A stretch of DNA of 47,789 bases, from assembly GCF_024158605.1 (NCBI RefSeq), contig NZ_JAMZGM010000026.1:1-47789 (forward strand), read 5' to 3'. Position 1 is the stretch's first letter. Every line of letters starts with the position of its first letter. The translations under genes and the position numbers were made by a program. The notes under the pieces were generated by a model, which did not search any database, was not told the DNA's origin, and worked only from the letters and a program-made list of their open reading frames with translations. This stretch comes from Sebaldella sp. S0638. Its GTDB lineage: Bacteria; Fusobacteriota; Fusobacteriia; Fusobacteriales; Leptotrichiaceae. Of the stretch, positions 41,155 through 47,789 are shown piece by piece.

Positions 41155-41757
41155 TCATTTTTCAATCTCAAGCAGTTTATAACCAAAAACATTCATTATC
41201 CTCGTCTCACCCACATAAGTTTCCTGCACTGCAAGATAATTATGAAGATGCACATGACCATGAACCCACAGCTTCGGCTTAAACCATTTTATTACTTTAT
41301 TAAATATCTTAAATCCCTCATGGACTTTCTCGTCAGTGTCATGTATACCTTTTGGCGAAGCATGAGACACCACAATATCAACTCCCCGCCATAAGCTGAA
41401 AATATTCTTTATCACCTTGCATGTCATCTGAAAATCCGTGTACTGATGTTCCTTGTGTGAATAAAGCTTTGAGCCGTCCAATCCGAAAATCCTCAGTCCC
41501 TTATACTTTAAAAACTTTCCGTCTATATTTTTCGCAAATGTAATGGGATGATCTTTATGATAAATATGATTACCATTTACATAAATCAGATCTTTATCCA
41601 GTGTGGATACAAGAAAATCTATATATCTGTTGGAGACATCACCTGCAGATATTATAAAATCAATATCCCTGAATTTATTTTTCATAGATTCCAGATTCAT
41701 ATTAGACAGGATATCTATGTCACTGACACATAAAATCTTATACTTTTTCTTCATCAT
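41155..41757 (-). CDS. Metallophosphoesterase (calcineurin-like)
   Basis: This 200-residue protein belongs to the calcineurin-like phosphoesterases. The metal motifs are CVSDID (usual D-x-H here D-I-D), SAGDVSN, VNGNHI, VVSHASP and VHGHVHLHN. The lack of the first His is a mild deviation. I start at the ATG at 41757, five bases after AGGA; an in-frame ATG 42 bases earlier has no ribosome site. The substrate could be a cyclic nucleotide, a phosphoprotein or a nucleotide. It shares a transcript with the ParB-like gene. Confidence 0.82.
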   Translation of the reverse strand: MMKKKYKILCVSDIDILSNMNLESMKNKFRDIDFIISAGDVSNRYIDFLVSTLDKDLIYVNGNHIYHKDHPITFAKNIDGKFLKYKGLRIFGLDGSKLYSHKEHQYTDFQMTCKVIKNIFSLWRGVDIVVSHASPKGIHDTDEKVHEGFKIFNKVIKWFKPKLWVHGHVHLHNYLAVQETYVGETRIMNVFGYKLLEIEK

Positions 41758-41922
41758 TTCATTCCTTTTAACTTCCAGTATAGTTAAAACACGTTGCAAT
41801 TACTGCTATTTTGATAATGAAAAATATTTTTATACAGAAAAAACGAAATTTCTGCTGCCGCATTCTGTCTGACTGATTAAACAATACAGAATAAAGTACA
41901 ACATTAAAGTCTTTTTTGAATT

Positions 41923-42804
41923 TTACTCGTCATATCCAAGTTCTTTTAAAAAGTCTTTTTTCTTTCTCCAGTTTTTCTTTACTTTTACCCATAAATTCAA
42001 AAAGACTTTCTTTTCAAGAAGAGCTTCTATTTCAAGTCTTGCTTCACTTCCTACTTTTTTCAGCAGATTCCCGTCTTTTCCTATGATGATCCCCTTCTGC
42101 GAATCTCTTTCCACATAGATATTTATGTCGTATTTAGCTATTTTAGGAGTATTTTCTATATTTACTATCTCTATTGCTATACTGTGAGGTATCTCGTCTT
42201 TTGTATAAAATAAAAGTTTTTCCCTTACAATCTCTCTTATCATCTTATTTATGGAAATATCAGTATACATATCCTCAGGATAGTACCATACATCTGATGT
42301 GAGGTATTCCTGAAGCTCTCCGTATATTTTATGCATCCCTATTCCATATTCAGCTGCTATTGTAATAATCTTGTCAAAATCACCGAGTTTTTCCTTTATT
42401 TCTTCAAGTTTATCCTGTATCTCCTGATCACTCATTTTGTCAGTTTTGTTTATCACAAGTACCACGGGAGTATTTACCGCTTTTACATGATCATTTACAA
42501 ATTCATCGCCTGTACTTATTTCCTGAGTACCATCGAGCAGAAACATTATCGCGTCTACTCCTTTTAATGTTTCCAAGGCTACATTTGTCATATGTTCACC
42601 CAGAAGATGTCTGGGTTTGTGAATTCCCGGAGTATCCATAAAAATATACTGGTTTTCCCCTTTATTCACTATACCTTTTATTCTGTCTCTTGTTGTTCCA
42701 GATTTATTTGAAACTATTGCTACCTTTTCCTCTATTAGTTTATTCATCATAGTAGACTTTCCTACATTTGGTCTTCCTACTATTGCTATGAATCCTGAAC
42801 GCAT
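41923..42804 (-). CDS. era: GTPase Era
   Basis: This 293-residue GTPase binds the 3' end of 16S rRNA and assists 30S assembly. G1 is GRPNVGKST (10-18), G3 DTPGIHKP, G4 NKTD and G5 a variant ITIAAEYG. The C-terminal KH domain is YVERDSQKGIIIGKDGNLLKKVGSEARLEIEALL. The end VKVKKNWRKKKDFLKELGYDE is typical. It has its own promoter at 42925-42954. Confidence 0.95.
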   Translation of the reverse strand: MRSGFIAIVGRPNVGKSTMMNKLIEEKVAIVSNKSGTTRDRIKGIVNKGENQYIFMDTPGIHKPRHLLGEHMTNVALETLKGVDAIMFLLDGTQEISTGDEFVNDHVKAVNTPVVLVINKTDKMSDQEIQDKLEEIKEKLGDFDKIITIAAEYGIGMHKIYGELQEYLTSDVWYYPEDMYTDISINKMIREIVREKLLFYTKDEIPHSIAIEIVNIENTPKIAKYDINIYVERDSQKGIIIGKDGNLLKKVGSEARLEIEALLEKKVFLNLWVKVKKNWRKKKDFLKELGYDE

Positions 42805-42924
42805 ATTACACCTCTTTATTTAATATATTAATTTTTTTCTGTTGACTTTTCTTATAAAACATTGCATAAACATCACTGAAAATAAGATTTTTCTTTCCTG
42901 TGTATGATTTTTATTATTTTTTAT

Positions 42925-42954
42925 ATTGTACCACATTAAAAACCACAGAATCAA
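42925..42954 (-). promoter_or_regulatory. Possible promoter of era
   Basis: On the minus strand TTGATT, an 18-bp spacer and TACAAT, with a leader of about 115 bases before the era start. Confidence 0.4.
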
Positions 42955-42988
42955 TAAAAACCGGAAAAGCCGAAATCTTATAAAAAAC

Positions 42989-44293
42989 CTACTCCGCCCT
43001 TTCTTTATAGCTCATATAGACTTCATTCAGCTTATTTATGCCAAAGTATTTTTCATAAAGCTCAACAGTGTATAAATCCATCATTCCTGAAAGATAATCT
43101 ATTATGTTACGTTCTTTATCTGATTTCCAGTTTATTCTGTATTCTTCTGGAAGTAAAATACCGTTTCTGTTAAACTTTTCATCCATAAATAATTCAAACA
43201 GGCTTCTTAGAATTATTTCTCCCCGTTTTTCATAAATCACAACATTACTTTCCCTGTTTATCAGCTTAAATATCAGTTTCTTTAATTCTGAAGCCAGATT
43301 TCCGTATTCGTTGAAATAAAGTCTTTTTACCCCGTTTTCCTCGACGCAGATAATATCCTGTATTAAATCATTTACTATATTGCCTCTTACATTTTTTCTG
43401 AAAATTTTGCTGTATTCCTCAGTTGTATTAGATTCTTCTGCCTCTTCATGAGCATTTTCAAAGACATTTTTTACAAGTTCGTATTCTCGCTCGCTCAAAT
43501 TTTCTTTTTTCAGCTGATTCATAAACTCTCTGTCATTAAAAAATTTCAGATTCAAGGCATCCTCAAGGTCATGTCCTATATACGCTATTTCATCTGCAAG
43601 ATCCATTATCTGTGCATCAAGTGTCATAGGCTTTATCCCAGTTTTATCCACAATAGACTTTATCACTTCATAATCATCAGCGTATAAGAATCTTTTCTGT
43701 CTCTCTGTATTTTTATTAAAAGACTTTACTATTGACAAAAGACTTCTTTTAGACAGATTCAAGCCTTGTATTCCGCCTTTTGCCCTTTCCAGTCTCGTTA
43801 ATATACGTAATGTCTGAGCATTTCCTTCAAAACCTTCAAGACCGTTTTCCACTGCAAGCCTGTCAAGCACTGTCTCTCCGTAATGACCAAAAGGAGGATT
43901 TCCCAGATCATGAGCCAGCGAAGAAAATTCCAGAACATAGTTATCTTTTATGGAATAAAAATTATCATCCCCAAGCTCATCAGGAAAAATACTGATAAAA
44001 TAATCTACTATTCCCCTTGCTATCTGTGACACCTCTATACTGTGCGTAAGCCTGTTTCTGTAATGTTCTGCATAATTAACATCCAGAAGCTGCATTTTCC
44101 CCTGAAGGCATCTGAACGAAGACGAATGTATAAGCCGTGCATAATCCTTTTGGTAAGGGTTTCTCTCTACTTTGCTTATTATTTTTTTCTTTTCGTTTTC
44201 GAGACGTTCTTCAAACACCGGCTTATTCAGCTCGGCATATTTTTCTTTCAGATACTTAAGCAGTTTCCCGTTATTTTCCGAAGTTCTCGGCAT
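42989..44293 (-). CDS. dgt: Deoxyguanosinetriphosphate triphosphohydrolase-like protein
   Basis: This 434-residue HD-domain enzyme hydrolyses dNTPs to deoxynucleoside and triphosphate. The HD motif pieces are RLTHSIEVSQIARG (His) and LAHDLGNPPFGHYGE (His-Asp), with AIAYIGHDLEDAL-type DEIAYIGHDLEDALN later. SSFRCLQGKMQL near residue 60 is typical. I start at 44293, the ATG following AGGGAA, because the ATG 12 bases earlier contains that site. It is a single gene. Confidence 0.92.
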   Translation of the reverse strand: MPRTSENNGKLLKYLKEKYAELNKPVFEERLENEKKKIISKVERNPYQKDYARLIHSSSFRCLQGKMQLLDVNYAEHYRNRLTHSIEVSQIARGIVDYFISIFPDELGDDNFYSIKDNYVLEFSSLAHDLGNPPFGHYGETVLDRLAVENGLEGFEGNAQTLRILTRLERAKGGIQGLNLSKRSLLSIVKSFNKNTERQKRFLYADDYEVIKSIVDKTGIKPMTLDAQIMDLADEIAYIGHDLEDALNLKFFNDREFMNQLKKENLSEREYELVKNVFENAHEEAEESNTTEEYSKIFRKNVRGNIVNDLIQDIICVEENGVKRLYFNEYGNLASELKKLIFKLINRESNVVIYEKRGEIILRSLFELFMDEKFNRNGILLPEEYRINWKSDKERNIIDYLSGMMDLYTVELYEKYFGINKLNEVYMSYKERAE

Positions 44294-44510
44294 AAGTTCC
44301 CTCATTTCTTTATATAATAAAATTTTTTTATAATCTTAAATTTCTCTTTTATATTATAACATAAAATCACTTTATATGCTTTATTTCGGTAAACGCTTTT
44401 TTTCATACCGCAGAAACCATTTTTACATATCAAATACAGTTTTTTAAATAACATAATATTCTTTGATAAAACTTAGAGAAAACTAAGCTTTATTAAGATA
44501 AAAAATAACG
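44294..44510. other. Divergent intergenic region between dgt and ohyA
   Basis: The full gap to 44597 is about 300 bases. Besides the oleate hydratase promoter, I see an AT-rich minus-strand TATAAT near 44350-44360 without a good -35, and an inverted repeat CTTAG-N6-CTAAG (44472-44487) just upstream of the ohyA promoter, which could be an operator. No gene is visible. Confidence 0.4.
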
Positions 44511-44539
44511 TTGACTTTGATTTTTTTTCAGAGTATAAT
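44511..44539 (+). promoter_or_regulatory. Promoter of the oleate hydratase gene
   Basis: TTGACT, a 17-bp spacer and a perfect TATAAT stand about 58 bases before the ATG. Confidence 0.65.
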
Positions 44540-44597
44540 TTGTTAACAAAAAACATTTATATTCTTTTTAATCATATAATGACTGGAGGCAAATATT

Positions 44598-46196
44598 ATG
44601 TCAGCAGAAAATGTGAGGAACAGAAAGGCGTATTTTATAGGAGGAGGTGTAGGTGCACTTTCCGGTGCGGTTTTTCTTATCAGAGACGGAAAGATGCCCG
44701 CAGAAAACATTCATATATATGAAAAACTAAATATAAGCGGCGGAAGTATGGACGGAAGCGGAAATGCAGATGACGGATATGTTATCAGGGGAGGACGTAT
44801 GTTTGACTATGAGCAGTATCCCGCACTCTGGAATGTCCTTTCGGAAATACCGGCTATTTCCAATAAAAATATCTCAGTTTATGATGAAATAAAAGATTTT
44901 AATGAAAAAGTACAGACAAACGGCAAAGCCCGTCTTGTGGACAGAAACGCTCAGATAACCGATGTTTCTTCCATGGGTTTTGATGAAAGCGACAGAATAT
45001 CACTTGTAAAACTTATGGTAAAATCTGAACATTCTCTTGAAGATATTACCATTGAAGACTTCTTTTCACCTCATTTTTTTACTACCAATTTCTGGTATAT
45101 GTGGGCCACTACTTTTGCTTTTGAACCCTGGCACAGCGCTATAGAGTTCAAGAGATACCTGCATATTTTCATTCATGAATTTCCTAGAATAAATAATCTT
45201 TCCGGAGTAAAGCGTTCTCTTTATAATCAGTACGATTCTGTTATCCTCCCTATGGAATTATGGCTGAAAGAACAGGGTGTTGTTTTTGAATACGATTGTG
45301 AAGTAAAAGACATAGAATTTAATACCATTGAAAATAATGAAAAAAGCGTTTCAAAATTATACATTTCGCGAAACGGTACTAATGAAAACGTTAATATAAA
45401 TCATGATGATATAGTCATAATTACAAACGGTTCCATGACAGCTGCCACTACGCTGGGAACTATGACATCCCCGCCTGTTTTTTCAAAGTCAAACCTTGGC
45501 ACTTCATGGGAATTCTGGGAGAAGATATCTGCCGGAAAGCCTGAATTTGGTAATCCAAAAGTTTTTGACAGTGACATTGACCGGAGTTTCTGGGAGTCAT
45601 TTACTGTAACATGTAATAAAGACAATAAATTCCTTGATATGATGGAAAAGTTTTCGGGTAATACACCGGGAACAGGTGCCTTAGTTACCCTGAAAGATTC
45701 AAACTGGCTTATGTCTATAGTTATAGCATATCAGCCGCATTTTCTGAATCAGCCTGAGGGGGTCACGGTTTTCTGGGGATATGGTCTGTTTCCAAACAGG
45801 GAAGGCGACTATATTAAGAAAAAAATGACAGAATGTACAGGAGAGGAAATACTTGCCGAACTTCTTCATCACTTGAAATTTGACGACTATATTCCGGAAA
45901 TGATCAGTACATCGAATTGTATTCCTTGTATTCTTCCTTTTATCACCAGTCAGTTTATGCCGCGAAAAATTTCTGACAGACCCCGTGTAAGACCTGCGGG
46001 ATATAAAAATCTTGCTTTTATCGGGCAGTTTGTGGAAATTCCCGAAGGTGTGGTATTTACCGTAGAGTATTCTGTGAGAACTGCTATGACTGCTGTTTAT
46101 GACTTTCTGGAAATTGATAAGAAAATACCTGCTTATTTCAAAGGCGATAAGGATATAATGGTGTTGTTTGATTCATTTGTTACTATGCATAAATAA
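44598..46196 (+). CDS. ohyA: Oleate hydratase (FAD-dependent fatty acid hydratase)
   Basis: This 532-residue enzyme adds water to cis-9 double bonds of oleic and related acids, giving 10-hydroxy fatty acids; it uses FAD structurally. Evidence is the dinucleotide loop AYFIGGGVGALSGAVFLIRD (11-30), GGSMDGSGN, the long FEPWHSAIEFKRYLHIFIHEF helix that shapes the substrate pocket, and the C-terminal CIPCILPFITSQFMPRKISDRP. The family is around 550-650 residues, so this is a short form. GGAGG is eight bases upstream of the start. It is monocistronic with its own terminator. It probably detoxifies unsaturated host or dietary fatty acids. Confidence 0.92.
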   Translation: MSAENVRNRKAYFIGGGVGALSGAVFLIRDGKMPAENIHIYEKLNISGGSMDGSGNADDGYVIRGGRMFDYEQYPALWNVLSEIPAISNKNISVYDEIKDFNEKVQTNGKARLVDRNAQITDVSSMGFDESDRISLVKLMVKSEHSLEDITIEDFFSPHFFTTNFWYMWATTFAFEPWHSAIEFKRYLHIFIHEFPRINNLSGVKRSLYNQYDSVILPMELWLKEQGVVFEYDCEVKDIEFNTIENNEKSVSKLYISRNGTNENVNINHDDIVIITNGSMTAATTLGTMTSPPVFSKSNLGTSWEFWEKISAGKPEFGNPKVFDSDIDRSFWESFTVTCNKDNKFLDMMEKFSGNTPGTGALVTLKDSNWLMSIVIAYQPHFLNQPEGVTVFWGYGLFPNREGDYIKKKMTECTGEEILAELLHHLKFDDYIPEMISTSNCIPCILPFITSQFMPRKISDRPRVRPAGYKNLAFIGQFVEIPEGVVFTVEYSVRTAMTAVYDFLEIDKKIPAYFKGDKDIMVLFDSFVTMHK

Positions 46197-46214
46197 TATA
46201 TTAAATTAAATATT

Positions 46215-46252
46215 AAGGGTAAAAGAACTGCACGATCTTTTACCCTTTTTTT
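46215..46252 (+). terminator. Terminator of the oleate hydratase gene
   Basis: AAGGGTAAAAGA (46215-46226) and TCTTTTACCCTT (46236-46247) form a perfect 12-bp stem with a nine-base loop and a T-run after it. Confidence 0.85.
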
Positions 46253-46291
46253 ATTCCTAAATTCTGATTATAAATCAAACTGCATATAAAA

Positions 46292-46315
46292 AGAGCTGAT
46301 TTCGCTGGCAGCTCT
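46292..46315 (-). terminator. Terminator of the small acetyltransferase gene
   Basis: On the minus strand AGAGCTG (46309-46315) pairs with CAGCTCT (46292-46298), followed by UUUUU, about 17 bases after the stop codon. Confidence 0.75.
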
Positions 46316-46331
46316 CCTGTGTTATAAATTT

Positions 46332-46610
46332 TTATTTCATTAAAACATCGTGAATATCATTATTCTTATCAAATATTAATTTTGCAAATGGGCATAAAGG
46401 CAGTATTTTCAGATTATTTTTTCTGGCAAAATCTACTCCTGCCATTACAAGGCTCTTCCCTACTCCTTTTCCTTCCGCCGGAATTTCTACTACAGTGTGG
46501 TCTATAATGAACTTGTCATCTCCTATCCATGTATAAGTCATATGTCCTAACATTTCGTTATTTTCCCATGCTTCAAACTGTTTCTGTTCTTTTTTGTGAA
46601 TTATTTCCAT
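46332..46610 (-). CDS. Small GNAT (YjdJ-type) acetyltransferase
   Basis: This 92-residue protein is a minimal GCN5-related acetyltransferase. FIIDHTVVEIPAEGKGVGKSLVMAGVDFARKNNLKILPLCPFAKLIF contains the acetyl-CoA loop EGKGVGKSL and the compact LPLCPFAK end typical of YjdJ/Gtn-like proteins, sometimes called the CG family. GGAGG lies ten bases before the ATG. The substrate is unknown. Confidence 0.85.
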   Translation of the reverse strand: MEIIHKKEQKQFEAWENNEMLGHMTYTWIGDDKFIIDHTVVEIPAEGKGVGKSLVMAGVDFARKNNLKILPLCPFAKLIFDKNNDIHDVLMK

Positions 46611-46800
46611 AGATATTCATCCTCCGTCTTCTTTAAGTTACTCCGTTGTGTGGAATTTTTTGTATACTTTATTTATTTCTAATTTAAATATATTATAATA
46701 TTATTTCCTTAGTTTTCTATTATTCTTTGAGTTTATTTTTACTAAATCTATATATTGAATTTTTATTTTATATTTTGATCACAAATGCCGGGAAATGATA

Positions 46801-47709
46801 TCATTCACGTATAATCCCTTTTTGCAGTCCTGTAAAAAATTTTATTATTCCCTTCAAAGCTGTTTGATTTCTAGAATAGCTGAAATTTTCATAAACTATT
46901 TTCTTTTTTCCATTTTCAAATTCATATACTGCCGCTCCCTCAGCTGAATTTTTATCTCTTGTAATGTATACCCTTATTAATTTATTTTCTAACTTTAACA
47001 TTTTCAAATAATTCTCTATTTTCACCATCAGGTTGTCTATAGATTCTTTTGTAATATCTTTATTTAAAGTTATTAATAAACTTCTATCCACATTCATATT
47101 TATATTTTTTTCATTTTGCCCGAATATATACAAATACCCCATTTCTTCATCAGAATATTTGAACCCTATATCTATTTTTTCTGTTGTTAAATATACTTCT
47201 TCTAATACAGGCATATTATTTAATATTTTAAGCAGCTCTTCTACATTCTTTATGTTTGAAATATTCGTGGAATAAACTACATTCTGCGGTTCAAAATAAA
47301 ATATTTCAAGAAAATCCAGCAAAATGATTCCTAATATCAGACTAAAAAATATTTTTACTGCTAATTGAAACTTCTTTCCTTCTTTTCTAAATTTCAAAAA
47401 TATTATAGTCAAAATTTCGATTAACAAAGTTATTAAATATGTGTATATTATGAATTTGTTCATCCGCTTGTTAAAATCACTATAAGCGGAAAATTTAATC
47501 AAATAGGCACTAAAACTAAAAACGAATAATAATAAATAGAAATTATACTTTTTCACTTTGAATACTACTAAAAAATAGAAAATCATCATAAATATGATAT
47601 TAATAAATAGCATTATACCTGTAGTTTTATTAGAATAACCGTTAGATAACAGTACAATATTTTTCCCTAATAAAAAAAGAAAAAAATAATATATTACATT
47701 TTTCAACAA
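46801..47709 (-). CDS. Membrane protein with C-terminal soluble domain
   Basis: This 302-residue protein has five predicted transmembrane segments (about 3-21, 31-51, 55-72, 85-106, 115-135). A soluble region of about 165 residues follows (VEELLKILNNMPVLEEVYLTTEKIDIGFKYSDEEMGYLYIF...). No known motif is seen. The ATG at 47709 has no ribosome site, and the sequence begins inside a hydrophobic helix, so the 5' part may be missing or the start may be elsewhere. The function is unknown. Confidence 0.55.
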   Translation of the reverse strand: MLKNVIYYFFLFLLGKNIVLLSNGYSNKTTGIMLFINIIFMMIFYFLVVFKVKKYNFYLLLFVFSFSAYLIKFSAYSDFNKRMNKFIIYTYLITLLIEILTIIFLKFRKEGKKFQLAVKIFFSLILGIILLDFLEIFYFEPQNVVYSTNISNIKNVEELLKILNNMPVLEEVYLTTEKIDIGFKYSDEEMGYLYIFGQNEKNINMNVDRSLLITLNKDITKESIDNLMVKIENYLKMLKLENKLIRVYITRDKNSAEGAAVYEFENGKKKIVYENFSYSRNQTALKGIIKFFTGLQKGIIRE

Positions 47710-47783
47710 TTGAGAGCCTGTGATAAAAAGTCTGTAAATAAAAAAATCTTTTTATGATAAACTAAAAACAGGAGGACTTTATT
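47710..47783 (+). promoter_or_regulatory. Leader of the gene at the right edge, possibly an IS end
   Basis: GAGAGCCTGTGATAAAAAGT (47721-47740) resembles an insertion-sequence terminus in style. It is followed by a TATGAT-like box, then AGGAGG ten bases before an ATG. Whether this is an IS promoter or the leader of an ordinary gene cannot be decided from the window. Confidence 0.3.
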
Positions 47784-47789
47784 ATGAAA
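47784..47789 (+). CDS. Start of a gene cut by the right edge
   Basis: Only ATG AAA (Met-Lys) is inside the window. The AGGAGG sequence ten bases upstream makes it a credible start. The product cannot be named. Confidence 0.4.

Overview
The window is AT-rich, has Gram-negative-style surface genes (a large autotransporter-type passenger), lipoproteins, strong AGGAGG ribosome sites, and a Firmicutes-like accB-accC-asp23-nusB cluster. That combination points to the Fusobacteriota, most likely the Leptotrichiaceae (Sebaldella- or Leptotrichia-like). This assignment is an inference from gene content and was not tested by a database search.

Layout. 1-4.2 kb: an autotransporter passenger gene whose 3' end runs into what looks like an insertion-sequence end at the window edge, then a 43-codon lipoprotein. 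4.2-9.9 kb: a BMP/PnrA-type nucleoside-binding lipoprotein gene in one transcription unit with the glycyl radical enzyme yjjI and its activase yjjW, then an esterase and a second BMP lipoprotein. 10-14 kb: thioredoxin, an Ogg2-type DNA glycosylase, an acetyltransferase and small or unknown proteins. 14.2-18.9 kb: an accessory region with an amidase/membrane-protein lysis-like pair, a RelBE-type toxin-antitoxin pair, a Cro-like regulator, an 86-residue orphan and several small secreted or orphan genes. It also holds a 133-bp direct repeat present twice; each copy has a promoter and a perfectly conserved hairpin plus U-tract, so each looks like a small-RNA gene.

18.9-29.9 kb: a DUF1254/DUF1214 secreted protein, a YifB/ComM ATPase, small membrane proteins, acetyltransferases, a DUF4189 protein, an AraC regulator with a DMT exporter, a heavy-metal-binding domain protein, and an iron alcohol dehydrogenase divergent from a MerR/NmlR-like regulator. 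The dehydrogenase promoter has the 19-bp spacer filled by a perfect palindrome that is typical of MerR activation. 29.9-44.3 kb is mostly core genome: accB-accC-asp23-amaP-nusB-(STAS/receiver/PP2C phosphatase), HAD phosphatase-dnaE, metallophosphoesterase-ParB-like, era and dgt. 44.5-47.8 kb: oleate hydratase with its own promoter and terminator, a small acetyltransferase, a membrane protein, and the first two codons of a gene cut by the right edge.

The observations most worth following are: the duplicated small-RNA unit, one copy of which lies antisense to the leader of the 86-residue gene; the biotin carrier protein that lacks its biotin lysine; the link between YjjI and nucleoside uptake; the phosphatase with a Glu in place of the receiver phospho-acceptor Asp; and the autotransporter interrupted at the window edge.
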